From assembly GCA_002342365.1 (NCBI GenBank), contig DDPV01000014.1, positions 177 through 10,140 of the forward strand: a DNA stretch of 9,964 bases, read 5' to 3'. Numbering within the stretch: the first letter of the stretch is position 1; each line of letters opens with the position of its first letter. The DNA comes from Burkholderiales bacterium UBA2459 (GTDB lineage: Bacteria; Pseudomonadota; Gammaproteobacteria; Burkholderiales; Burkholderiaceae_E). A program made the translations under genes and the position numbers. Positions 1 through 6,683 of the stretch are shown in pieces. The notes below the pieces were generated by a model. That model did no database searches and had not been told where the DNA came from. It saw nothing but the letters and a program-made list of their open reading frames with translations.

Positions 1-24
1 GCGATGAGCCATACAAAGCCAAGC

Positions 25-58
25 CTGTCATCGCGCTGTAAAGACCGGTCGATAGATT
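25..58 (+). promoter_or_regulatory. Pho box and -10 element of pstS
   Basis: Two 7-bp units, CTGTCAT (25-31) and CTGTAAA (36-42), are separated by 4 bp. This is the 11-bp direct-repeat layout of the PhoB-binding Pho box and matches the consensus at 12 of 14 unit positions. The spacer is CGCG rather than the usual AT-rich tract. A -10-like hexamer, TAGATT (53-58), starts 10 bp after the second unit, as expected for a promoter where PhoB replaces -35 recognition. Transcription would start near base 65, leaving a short leader before the ATG at 88. Induction by phosphate starvation is inferred from the site and from the known control of pst operons. Confidence 0.75.
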
Positions 59-87
59 CAAGGCTCCCTCTAACAGGAGAACCGTCA

Positions 88-1146
88 ATGAATTTCCTCA
101 ATACGTTCAAAAAAGCTGCAAGCACAGCAGCGATGGGCCTCAGTTTCGTGGCAGCGTCGGTTGCGATGCTCCCTGTCGCTTCGCAGGCTTCCGACATCAC
201 CGGTGCGGGTGCGACCTTCCCTTATCCGATTCTTGCCAAATGGGCTGAAGACTACAAAAAAGCTGCCGGCGTCGGCCTCAATTATCAATCAATCGGATCT
301 TCGGGCGGCATTCGTCAGATCCGTGCCAAAACCGTCACCTTTGGTGCTACGGATGCTCCGCTCAAAGGCGAGGAGCTTGATAAGGACGGCATGGTGCAGT
401 TTCCCATGATCCTGGGTGGTGTCGTTCCGGTCGTCAACATTGACGGCTTTAAGCCCGGCGAATTGCGTGTGAACGGCGAAGTGTTAGCCGACATGTTTGC
501 TGGCGGTATCAGCAAATGGAACGATCCGAAAATTGCTGCGCTGAATCCTGGCAAAAGCCTTCCTGACCAAAGCATCACCGTCGTGCACCGCGCCGATGGC
601 TCGGGTACAACTTTCATCTTCACCGACTACCTCACCGAAGTGAGTGCTATGTGGAAAGACAAGGTTGGCAAAGGAGCCTCGGTCAAGTGGCCCGCCAATT
701 CATCGGTGGGCGGCAAAGGTAACGAAGGCGTTGCTGCCAACGTGGGCCGGGTCAAGGGAGCGATTGGCTACGTTGAGTATGCTTATGCCAAAAAGAACAA
801 AATCCCGCATCTGACGCTTTTAAACCGTGATGGAAAGTACGTTGAACCCGATGATTTGACTTTCGCTGCTGCAGCCGCAGGAGCCGATTGGTTCGGCACC
901 CCAGGCATGGGTATTTCGCTTGTTAACCAGAAAGGTGCAAATTCTTGGCCGATTACTGGCGCATCCTTTGCCCTGATGTACAAGCAACCCACGGATAAAG
1001 CTGCGTCGGCTGAAGTGCTCAAGTTTTTTGACTGGTCCTTCAAAAACGGCAAAAAGCAGGCCGCCGAACTTGATTATGTGGCTTTGCCGGATGCTTTGAC
1101 CGAGCAGATCCGTCAAAAAGTCTGGTCGCAGGTTTCCGTCAAGTAA
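88..1146 (+). CDS. pstS: Periplasmic phosphate-binding protein PstS
   Basis: This is the substrate-binding protein of the high-affinity phosphate ABC importer; it captures inorganic phosphate in the periplasm and hands it to PstCA. The product is 352 aa, normal for the family. A Sec signal peptide covers residues 1-34 (basic FKK, hydrophobic core, ASQA before S35-D36). The phosphate pocket is recognisable: GATFP (T43, F44), GSSGG (S72), TDAP (D89) and HRADGSGTT (R168, S172, G173, T174). The frame is open upstream to an ATG at base 4, but the ATG at 88 is chosen because it has an AGGAGA ribosome site (75-80) 7 bp upstream, begins the signal peptide directly and lies downstream of the Pho promoter. 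First gene of the pst operon, 181 bp before pstC. Confidence 0.96.
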   Translation: MNFLNTFKKAASTAAMGLSFVAASVAMLPVASQASDITGAGATFPYPILAKWAEDYKKAAGVGLNYQSIGSSGGIRQIRAKTVTFGATDAPLKGEELDKDGMVQFPMILGGVVPVVNIDGFKPGELRVNGEVLADMFAGGISKWNDPKIAALNPGKSLPDQSITVVHRADGSGTTFIFTDYLTEVSAMWKDKVGKGASVKWPANSSVGGKGNEGVAANVGRVKGAIGYVEYAYAKKNKIPHLTLLNRDGKYVEPDDLTFAAAAAGADWFGTPGMGISLVNQKGANSWPITGASFALMYKQPTDKAASAEVLKFFDWSFKNGKKQAAELDYVALPDALTEQIRQKVWSQVSVK

Positions 1147-1182
1147 CTGGCAGGTCATAAAAGATCGATAGGCTCAACGATT

Positions 1183-1218
1183 GAAGCGAGGGTCTGGATC
1201 GAAGCAAGGGTCCGGTTA
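1183..1218 (+). repeat. 18-bp tandem duplication between pstS and pstC
   Basis: GAAGCGAGGGTCTGG (1183-1197) recurs as GAAGCAAGGGTCCGG (1201-1215), 13 of 15 identical, giving two adjacent 18-bp units whose last three bases differ. It lies in the untranslated gap between pstS and pstC. No function is evident; it may be a decayed local duplication. Confidence 0.7.
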
Positions 1219-1281
1219 GCCACCGGGCCGGTTGCCGTCGAATCACAGATTGCCTGGTATCGATTGGTTGTTTGATCTACA

Positions 1282-1305
1282 GAAGGCGCATTGATTTGCG
1301 CCTTC
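1282..1305 (+). terminator. Hairpin between pstS and pstC, possible attenuator
   Basis: A perfect 9-bp inverted repeat, GAAGGCGCA (1282-1290) and TGCGCCTTC (1297-1305), with a 6-base TTGATT loop, sits 22 bp before the pstC ATG. Only a short T tract (1308-1310) follows, so it is not a strong intrinsic terminator. The position fits partial termination or protection of the pstS message from 3' decay. Either would give more binding protein than membrane components, as is common in ABC importer operons. The hairpin is seen; its role is inferred. Confidence 0.55.
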
Positions 1306-1327
1306 GCTTTATGGGGCACAGCACATC

Positions 1328-2332
1328 ATGAGTTCACAGCCAACCGCCGAATCTCTTGCAGCAGGCGAACATAGCCCGGCCGCTTCGATGATTGCTATTG
1401 CCAGACGCCAGCAATTACAGGACTTTTGGTTCCACAAGATCACCATGCTCTTTTCCCTGGTGGTCTTGTTTGCCCTCATCGGGATTATTGCCTCGCTCAT
1501 CATCAAAGCGGTGCCGACCTTCCAGAAATTTGGCTTGGGATTCGTCTGGCGTATCGAATGGGACATCGTGAATGAAGAATTCGGCGCGCTGATTTCAATC
1601 TTTGGAACCTTAGCAAGCGCAACGATTGCGCTCTTGATCGCCGTGCCCTTGTCCTTCGGTATCGCACTTTTTCTCACCGAGAACTGCCCGGTATGGCTTC
1701 GCCGGCCCCTCGGAACCGCGGTCGAACTGCTCGCCGCCGTGCCATCGATTATTTACGGCATGTTCGGCTTATTTGTGTTCGCACCACTTTTTGCCGAATA
1801 CGGACAGCCTGCCTTGCAGTCCACCTTAGGCCAAATGCCCGTGATTGGATCACTGTTTGGCGGGGCCATGAACGGTATCGGTATTCTGGCAGCAGGGCTG
1901 ATTCTGGCTTTCATGATTTTGCCCTTCATCGCTGCCGTGATGCGTGACGTTTTTGAGATCGTTCCACCGATCCTGAGGGAGTCAGCCTACGGCATAGGCT
2001 GCACCACCTGGGAGGTTGTTCGGCACGTGGTGTTGCCCTACACACAAAAAGGCGTCATCGGCGGCGTGATGCTCGGCCTGGGTCGCGCTCTGGGCGAAAC
2101 CATGGCTGTCACCTTTGTGATTGGCAACTCACAGCGCTTGGTCCCTTCCTTGTTTGCACCGGGCTCGTCGATTGCTTCAACACTTGCCAACGAATTTGCC
2201 GAGGCCGGTGATTTTCACCTCTCGGCCTTGTTTGCGCTGGGCTTTCTGCTTTTTATCATCACCTTTGTTGTGCTTGCATTAGCGAAGCTTCTCATTGTTC
2301 GGAATGAAAAATCGAAGGGTGCCAAAACATGA
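1328..2332 (+). CDS. pstC: Phosphate ABC transporter permease PstC
   Basis: One of the two inner-membrane permeases that form the phosphate channel with PstA. The product is 334 aa with a polar cytoplasmic start of about 38 residues and six predicted membrane segments (roughly residues 39-64, 91-116, 131-155, 178-206, 231-256, 298-324). The ABC coupling (EAA) region runs from RESAYGIG (217-224) through LGRALGETMAV (241-251), including R243 and E247 of the conserved GRALGE motif typical of PstC. The ribosome site is weak (GGGG at 1313-1316, 11 bp before ATG). Its stop overlaps the pstA start in an ATGA, indicating translational coupling. PstC rather than PstA is supported by the longer N-terminus, the GRALGE motif and the gene order. 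Confidence 0.95.
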   Translation: MSSQPTAESLAAGEHSPAASMIAIARRQQLQDFWFHKITMLFSLVVLFALIGIIASLIIKAVPTFQKFGLGFVWRIEWDIVNEEFGALISIFGTLASATIALLIAVPLSFGIALFLTENCPVWLRRPLGTAVELLAAVPSIIYGMFGLFVFAPLFAEYGQPALQSTLGQMPVIGSLFGGAMNGIGILAAGLILAFMILPFIAAVMRDVFEIVPPILRESAYGIGCTTWEVVRHVVLPYTQKGVIGGVMLGLGRALGETMAVTFVIGNSQRLVPSLFAPGSSIASTLANEFAEAGDFHLSALFALGFLLFIITFVVLALAKLLIVRNEKSKGAKT

Positions 2333-3177
2333 ACAACGCGCTTTACCAGCGTCGTAAATTCGCCAATACCCTTGGGGTTGGTTTATCGATGTTCGCCATG
2401 TCCTTGGGACTGTTCGTGTTGTTATGGATTTTATTTATCCTGTTCAAAAACGGTATCGCAGCGCTCGACTGGGCCATGTTCACCCAGTCCACGCCTGCAC
2501 CCGGATCGGAAGGAGGTGGGCTTGCTAATGCGATTGTCGGCAGTCTTTTGATTGTCGGGTTCTCAACAGTTATCAGCACGCCCGTGGGAATTCTTGCCGG
2601 GATTTATCTGGCCGAATACGGCGATGAGAGCAGTACCGCTTCGATCACACGTTTTGTGACCGACATCATGCTGTCTGCGCCCTCGATCATTCTCGGGCTT
2701 TTCATTTACGCCATTTTGGTGGCCCAGGTGAAACACTTCTCCGGTTGGGCAGGAAGTCTTGCGCTCTCTCTGATTGCCATCCCGGTCGTTGTGCGAACCA
2801 CCGAAAACATGCTTCGCTTGGTTCCGGGCAGTTTGCGGGAAGCCGCCTTTGCACTCGGTGCACCGCGCTGGAAAGTCGCAACCATGGTCACGCTGCGCGC
2901 AGCCCAAGCTGGGGTGGTTACCGGGGTCCTGCTTGCCTTGGCGCGCATCAGCGGCGAGACCGCGCCGCTGCTGTTTACCGCGCTGAATAACCAGTTTTTC
3001 AGCAGCGACATGAATAAGCCGATGTCGAATCTGCCGGTTGTGATTTTCCAGTTTGCGATGAGCCCCTACGACAACTGGGTGCGACTGGCCTGGGGCGGTG
3101 CACTGTTGATTACCCTGACCGTACTCGTGCTCAACATCGTAGCTCGCACAGTGTTCAGCGACAAAGTAAGTTCTTAA
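2329..3177 (+). CDS. pstA: Phosphate ABC transporter permease PstA
   Basis: Second inner-membrane permease of the phosphate importer, partner of PstC. The product is 282 aa, usual for PstA, with six likely membrane segments (about residues 15-41, 64-93, 111-132, 140-157, 192-212, 251-273). The coupling loop REAAFALGAPRWKV (170-183) and the downstream ARISGETAPL (205-214, R206 and E210) are the PstA counterpart of the EAA and GRALGE motifs. The ATG lies inside the pstC stop (ATGA overlap), with GAAGGG upstream in the pstC coding end serving as a ribosome site. The stop is 27 bp before the pstB ATG, so the genes clearly share a transcript. Confidence 0.95.
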   Translation: MNNALYQRRKFANTLGVGLSMFAMSLGLFVLLWILFILFKNGIAALDWAMFTQSTPAPGSEGGGLANAIVGSLLIVGFSTVISTPVGILAGIYLAEYGDESSTASITRFVTDIMLSAPSIILGLFIYAILVAQVKHFSGWAGSLALSLIAIPVVVRTTENMLRLVPGSLREAAFALGAPRWKVATMVTLRAAQAGVVTGVLLALARISGETAPLLFTALNNQFFSSDMNKPMSNLPVVIFQFAMSPYDNWVRLAWGGALLITLTVLVLNIVARTVFSDKVSS

Positions 3178-3204
3178 GATGGCCATTTGATCCAAGGATT
3201 GACC

Positions 3205-3990
3205 ATGAACCAAGCCACCCAGTCTACAGCCCAGTCGGCAAACGCCATTGAGGTCAGAAATCTGAACTTCTACTATGGCAGCTTCCAGGGCCTGCGTAGC
3301 GTGAGTCTTGACGTCGCAGAGCGCAAAGTAACCGCCTTCATCGGCCCATCGGGTTGCGGCAAATCAACCCTCTTGCGCACCTTCAACCGCATGTACTCGC
3401 TTTACCCGGGGCAGCGTGCCGAGGGCGAAATCAATCTCTACGGGCAAAATGTTCTTGATGCAAAGCAGGATCTGAATCTCTTGCGCGCTCAGGTCGGCAT
3501 GGTGTTTCAAAAGCCAACGCCGTTTCCGATGTCGATCTACGACAACATCGCCTTCGGCGTGAAACTGTACGAAAATCTATCACGCAGCGATATGGATGCC
3601 CGGGTTGAGTGGTCCCTGAAGAAAGCGGCCCTTTGGGATGAAGTGAAGACCAAGTTGAATCAAAGCGGCTTGTCGCTATCGGGCGGCCAGCAGCAGCGCT
3701 TGTGTATTGCCAGAACCGTGGCTGTGAAGCCAAAAGTCATTCTGCTCGACGAGCCGACTTCGGCACTTGACCCGATTTCCACAGCCAAGGTCGAAGAGCT
3801 GGTTCATGAACTCAAATCGGACTACACCGTGGCAATCGTCACCCACAACATGCAGCAGGCTGCAAGGGTGTCGGATTTCACCGCGTTTATGTATGTTGGC
3901 GAGCTGGTCGAATTCAGCGTGACCAAGCAAATGTTCATCAAACCGAGCAAGAAACAAACCGAAGACTACATCACTGGCCGTTTCGGATGA
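3205..3990 (+). CDS. pstB: Phosphate ABC transporter ATPase PstB
   Basis: Cytoplasmic ATPase that powers the PstCA channel. The product is 261 aa and all ABC motifs are intact: Walker A GPSGCGKST (47-55), Q-loop Q102 in VFQKPTPFP, signature LSGGQ (158-162), Walker B VILLDEPTSALD (178-189, catalytic E183) and switch histidine H214 in VTHNMQQA. The FQKPTPFPMSIYDN stretch is typical of PstB. An in-frame TTG exists at 3187, but the ATG at 3205 is preferred because AAGGA (3194-3198) lies 6 bp upstream of it. It is the last recognisable pst gene: phoU, which often follows and links PstB to the PhoR kinase, is not in this window. Confidence 0.96.
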   Translation: MNQATQSTAQSANAIEVRNLNFYYGSFQGLRSVSLDVAERKVTAFIGPSGCGKSTLLRTFNRMYSLYPGQRAEGEINLYGQNVLDAKQDLNLLRAQVGMVFQKPTPFPMSIYDNIAFGVKLYENLSRSDMDARVEWSLKKAALWDEVKTKLNQSGLSLSGGQQQRLCIARTVAVKPKVILLDEPTSALDPISTAKVEELVHELKSDYTVAIVTHNMQQAARVSDFTAFMYVGELVEFSVTKQMFIKPSKKQTEDYITGRFG

Positions 3991-4038
3991 CCGCCTGGCT
4001 GAACCTCATCTGAGCCGCCTGGCTGAACCTAAACTGAG
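3991..4038 (+). repeat. 24-bp tandem repeat directly after pstB
   Basis: Two adjacent 24-bp units begin at the first base after the pstB stop codon (3991-4014 and 4015-4038). Both start with CCGCCTGGCTGAACCT and end with TGAG; the four bases between are CATC and AAAC, so 22 of 24 positions agree. Each unit carries an in-frame TGA relative to pstB, so the array is non-coding. The rest of the gap (4039-4152) shows no convincing terminator or promoter, although an isolated AAGGAG lies at 4067-4072, far from any usable start. Confidence 0.85.
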
Positions 4039-4152
4039 GGCTCCAAAAGACCGTATTCCACTGTAGAAGGAGTAGGTTGTTTGGCTCCTGAGTCGCACCA
4101 AGGACCTTCAGTCAGGGATTCAGTACCACACTTGTAGCATTGGGCGGTTGAC

Positions 4153-4536
4153 ATGGATTACACGTCTTCCAATATTTTCTCAGCAGCCGAATCGGCAAAG
4201 CGCATTGCGCCGGACGTTGCTGCACAAGCTGCCTCGAAAGCGGCGTCTCGGCTCACCCAGTCGCCGCTGGTTGCCCAACTCACCGTGCGCGCCATTGAAA
4301 GCGCGCTTCAAAAAACGCATGTTGCGCTGCCAGGTTTCAACGATAAAGCGGCCATCATTGAGCTACGCAACGACGCTGTCAGCGAAGCAAAAAGCGCTTC
4401 AACAGCGAAAGCCGCAAAGGCTGAGCATGCCGACGTTCAGGATCGCAAGGCACTCGATCAGTTAAAAGCGAATATTGCAGCCGGTCGTTTTTCGATTGAC
4501 GAAACCACGATTGCCTCAAGCCTTGTGAGGCATTAG
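4153..4536 (+). CDS. Small protein with FlgM-like C-terminus
   Basis: A 127-aa protein, not firmly recognised. Residues 101-125 (LDQLKANIAAGRFSIDETTI followed by ASSLV) follow the conserved C-terminal pattern of the flagellar anti-sigma-28 factor FlgM: K-x2-I-x2-G-x4-D-x3-I-A-x-S-L. In FlgM this part binds FliA. The preceding sequence (9-100) is rich in Ala, Lys and Ser, looks helical and does not resemble the FlgM N-terminus. FlgM is usually about 100 aa and continues past the motif; this protein stops two residues after it. The ATG is the first start after an in-frame TAG at 4135, but its ribosome site is poor. The gene lies 162 bp after pstB and overlaps the convergent acetyltransferase gene by 4 bp. 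No other flagellar gene is in the window. Confidence 0.5.
   Translation: MDYTSSNIFSAAESAKRIAPDVAAQAASKAASRLTQSPLVAQLTVRAIESALQKTHVALPGFNDKAAIIELRNDAVSEAKSASTAKAAKAEHADVQDRKALDQLKANIAAGRFSIDETTIASSLVRH
4512..4532. terminator. Weak hairpin at the convergent gene ends
   Basis: A perfect 7-bp inverted repeat, TGCCTCA (4512-4518) and TGAGGCA (4526-4532), with a 7-base loop, lies at the junction where the FlgM-like gene and the acetyltransferase gene meet tail to tail with overlapping stops. Neither side has a real T tract, so a terminator role is only plausible. A T6 run at 4560-4565 follows about 28 bp later on the plus strand. Confidence 0.3.
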
Positions 4537-5198
4537 ACAGAACGGCATTGCAATCGGGTTTTTTGAAACCCCCGACCGTCAAAGTTTTCGGCAGCTAACC
4601 AAGCCTCAAAACCGGCTTTAATCGCCGGCCACTCGTGATCGAGCATCGCATACCAGGCGGTATCGCGGCTTTCGCCCTTGACCACCATATGCTGCCTGAA
4701 GATCCCTTCGAATCGAAATCCAAAACGTAAGGCTGCCCGGCGCGATGGCGCGTTGAGCGCGTTGCACTTCCATTCGAAGCGACGATAGGCAAGCGTTTCA
4801 AACACGTAGCAGGCGTGCAGGAAAAAGGCTTCGCTTGCCATTCGGGTGCGCGCCATCTCGGCACCCCAAAGGATGTTGCCGATTTCAATCACCCCGTGTT
4901 CGGGCGTGATCCGCATCAACGATTGACGCCCGAGGCAGCGTCCATCGACTTTGCGGATCACGGCAACATGCAAGGGGTCTTTGCTTGAACAGGCGTTGCG
5001 CATGAATTGAGGGAAAGTCTCAGCGGTGGGTACGCTGTCAAACAGGTAGCGAAATCGATCATCGGCGCCGCTGGCTGTGCTTAAGGCAAAAAGATCAGGG
5101 CCGTGCGCAGGTGCAAGGGGAACTAAAGCAACGCTGTCGCCAGACAAGCTACCGTGGCTTGCCGGTTCATAGGCGGGGCGAATGGGCAAGGGGTTCAT
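4533..5198 (-). CDS. GNAT-family N-acetyltransferase (RimJ/RimL type)
   Basis: Predicted acetyl-CoA-dependent acyltransferase of 221 aa; the substrate is unknown. The domain runs from about residue 20 (SLSGDSVALVPLAPAHGPDL) to 195. It shows the strand and loop EIGNILWG (105-112), the pantetheine-binding region ARTRMASEAFFL (116-127) and the C-terminal core CNALNAPSRRAALRFGF (135-151) followed by FEGIFRQHMVVKG. This pattern is typical of the COG1670 group, which includes ribosomal-protein and small-molecule acetyltransferases. Its ATG lies inside the glycosyltransferase gene (32-bp overlap) with AAGG 6 bp upstream, so the two are probably translated together and may modify the same product. 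The stop overlaps the convergent neighbour. It does not resemble the lipid acyltransferase OlsB. Confidence 0.8.
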   Translation of the reverse strand: MNPLPIRPAYEPASHGSLSGDSVALVPLAPAHGPDLFALSTASGADDRFRYLFDSVPTAETFPQFMRNACSSKDPLHVAVIRKVDGRCLGRQSLMRITPEHGVIEIGNILWGAEMARTRMASEAFFLHACYVFETLAYRRFEWKCNALNAPSRRAALRFGFRFEGIFRQHMVVKGESRDTAWYAMLDHEWPAIKAGFEAWLAAENFDGRGFQKTRLQCRSV

Positions 5199-6381
5199 GC
5201 CGGGCCTTGGCTTTCATGGTCGGAAAAACCAGAGCATACCAATGCGAAAGCATCAGGTTCACCACGCTTTCCCAGGATTGGGTCTTTGCCTTGATCCATG
5301 CCTTCTCCCCCATGCTTTTCCACAGTTGGCCATCCCTGACCGGCCATTGCGACAAGGCAATCTTCAAGGCCTGGTGAAAAGCCGAGGGACTGAAGTCACG
5401 CAGGATCCATCCGTGTTCTTGATCTTGTAACAAAGCAGCGCTTGCGCCGTGTCTGTAGGCAATCACCGGCAAGGCACTTGCCATCGCCTCAAGAACCACA
5501 TTTCCAAAGGTTTCACTTTGGCTCGGAAAGCAAAACAGATCGGCACTGGCATAGCATCGGGATAAATCCAACCCGGTTTTCATGCCGACGAACAAGGCTT
5601 CCGGGAAATCCCGCTCCAGATGTGACCTCGCCGGACCGTCACCGACCATGACCAGGCGTGCCTGACTACCGGACTGCCTGGCTGCCCGGTAGGCCTGCAA
5701 CAAGACCTCAAGGTTTTTCTCCGCAGCCATCCGCGTGACACAGAGGAGAATGGGTGCTTGCTCGCCAGCCATTTGACCTCGACTCGCGCCAAGCCATTGG
5801 CCCCTGAGGCCTTCGTCGCGGTGATGCGGCCCAAAGCGCGCCAGGTCAACGCCGCGGGGCACAACCGCCAGGCGGTCAAATCCCTGAACCTTCAGTTGCC
5901 GGGCCAGCATTTCCGTCGGCACACAGTTGAGATCGCAACGGTTGTGAAAGTAGCGCAAATAGCTTCGCGCAAGCGGTTCGAGCCAGGAGACCTTGTAGTG
6001 CTCGACATACTGCTCGAAATGTGTTCTGAAATCCGAACATACAGGAATCTTCAGCGATCGTGCCACCTGCAGTGCGCTCAAACCGAGAGGACCCTCGGTC
6101 GCAATATGAACCAGATCGGGGCGCTCGCGCAGCCAGGCACGACGCAAACGCTGCCAGGCCGGAAAGCCGGCCCGAAGACGGGCATACCCCGGTATCGGAA
6201 ACCCGGCAAGTCGCAATTCGCCGGGCAATGGCGCATCAAGACCATCGCGTTGCACGCGTACCAGGCGCCAGTCGCAGTGCGGCGTCATGCCCTCGAGCAA
6301 TTTGGCCAGGCTCAAAGACACGCCATTGACTTCCGGCGGGAAGGTTTCGGTCACGACTGCGATCTTGATCGGTCGATCCAT
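5167..6381 (-). CDS. GT4 glycosyltransferase, possible glycolipid synthase
   Basis: Predicted retaining GT-B glycosyltransferase of 404 aa. The N-terminal domain begins with AVVTETFPPEVNGVS (8-22). The stretch PDLVHIATEGPLGLSALQVA (88-107), with DFRTHFEQYVEHY (117-129) and VPRGVDLARF (174-183), is the pattern of lipid-type GT4 enzymes: SQD2/SqdX sulfolipid synthases, diacylglycerol glucosyl- and glucuronosyltransferases, and PimB-like mannosyltransferases. The donor-site features are R217 and K222 (VTRMAAEKNLE) and the EX7E motif E290-E298 (SETFGNVVLEA). The frame extends to an ATG at 6444, but 6381 is chosen because GGTGAG (6388-6393) lies 6 bp upstream and the following MDRPIKIAVV opens the Rossmann fold. 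Acceptor and sugar cannot be read from sequence; a diacylglycerol acceptor is inferred from the subfamily and a Pho-like site upstream. Confidence 0.85.
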   Translation of the reverse strand: MDRPIKIAVVTETFPPEVNGVSLSLAKLLEGMTPHCDWRLVRVQRDGLDAPLPGELRLAGFPIPGYARLRAGFPAWQRLRRAWLRERPDLVHIATEGPLGLSALQVARSLKIPVCSDFRTHFEQYVEHYKVSWLEPLARSYLRYFHNRCDLNCVPTEMLARQLKVQGFDRLAVVPRGVDLARFGPHHRDEGLRGQWLGASRGQMAGEQAPILLCVTRMAAEKNLEVLLQAYRAARQSGSQARLVMVGDGPARSHLERDFPEALFVGMKTGLDLSRCYASADLFCFPSQSETFGNVVLEAMASALPVIAYRHGASAALLQDQEHGWILRDFSPSAFHQALKIALSQWPVRDGQLWKSMGEKAWIKAKTQSWESVVNLMLSHWYALVFPTMKAKARHEPLAHSPRL

Positions 6382-6433
6382 GCTGGGCTCACCCCTTTGA
6401 GTCGGCATGCAAAAGGATCTGCCGAGGTCTGAG

Positions 6434-6470
6434 TTTATGCTCACAAAGAAAGATCACAGACCGATGACGG
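6434..6470 (-). promoter_or_regulatory. Candidate Pho box for the glycosyltransferase operon
   Basis: Read on the minus strand, CCGTCAT (6470-6464) and CTGTGAT (6459-6453) are spaced by CGGT, matching the Pho box repeat at 12 of 14 positions. A -10-like CATAAA (6439-6434) follows after 13 bp, 3 bp further than at the pstS promoter. Transcription would start near 6427, inside the longest possible reading frame, which agrees with translation from 6381. The match count is seen; PhoB binding is inferred. Confidence 0.4.
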
Positions 6471-6499
6471 CGCATGGCCGTCATTGAAGTGCATCGTTT

Positions 6500-6539
6500 T
6501 TGTCATGACAACGTCACCCTACTGTCAACAAAGTTTCAC
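6500..6539 (+). promoter_or_regulatory. Four tandem Pho-box-like units
   Basis: Four heptamers recur at exact 11-bp intervals: TTGTCAT (6500), ACGTCAC (6511), CTGTCAA (6522) and GTTTCAC (6533), together matching the CTGTCAT/C unit at 22 of 28 positions. The orientation points toward the Mpo1-like gene. No good -10 lies 10 bp beyond any pair (best is CAAAGT at 6550-6555, 3 of 6), and the gene starts 144 bp further on, so direct activation is uncertain. The first unit also forms a 12-bp palindrome that could be the operator of an unrelated dimeric regulator. Confidence 0.42.
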
Positions 6540-6614
6540 CAAGCGCGTGCAAAGTCTCGGTGGTGGCTCTGTTTGCAGCTCACGACAAAAGTCGGCTAGC
6601 ATGCAGCGTTATGC

Positions 6615-6644
6615 TTGACAAGTTCAGTCCCGGCGGGATTGAAT
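6615..6644 (+). promoter_or_regulatory. Sigma70-like promoter of the Mpo1-like gene
   Basis: A perfect TTGACA (6615-6620) is followed after 18 bp by TTGAAT (6639-6644), 4 of 6 to the -10 consensus. Transcription would begin near 6651, about 33 bases before the ATG at 6684. It may give basal expression independent of the Pho-like units upstream. Confidence 0.4.
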
Positions 6645-6683
6645 CACCCTTTAATACGCTTAATAGCCTTCGGAGGAAACAGG

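Larger units (their letters stand above)
6382..6683. other. Divergent regulatory region
   Basis: This 302-bp gene-free stretch separates the minus-strand glycosyltransferase from the plus-strand Mpo1-like gene. It holds, in order, the glycosyltransferase ribosome site, a minus-strand Pho-like pair, a plus-strand run of four Pho-like units, a 12-bp perfect palindrome TTGTCATGACAA (6500-6511) inside that run, and a sigma70-like promoter near 6615-6644. It contains no convincing small gene. Confidence 0.6.

Noticed and set aside
4..87. In-frame upstream ATG that would lengthen PstS by 28 residues
   Set aside because: It would place the Pho box and -10 inside the coding region and bury the signal peptide; the ATG at 88 has its own good ribosome site.
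2563..3213. 216-codon minus-strand frame opposite pstA, and a 224-codon plus-strand frame (5758-6432) opposite the glycosyltransferase
   Set aside because: Both are antisense to well-supported genes and have histidine- and arginine-rich sequence typical of reading a coding strand backwards.
4148..4153. Perfect TTGACA just before the FlgM-like ATG
   Set aside because: As a -35 element it would start transcription inside the gene, and no suitable -10 follows at the right distance.
4557..4579. Imperfect stem CGGGTTT/AAACCC with a T run near the end of the acetyltransferase gene
   Set aside because: It lies inside coding sequence, the T run is within the loop rather than after the stem, and it does not form a proper terminator.
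6382..6444. Longer glycosyltransferase start at 6444 or 6408
   Set aside because: The added residues are not part of the fold, the likely -10 at 6434-6439 falls inside the extension, and the ATG at 6381 has a ribosome site at the right distance.
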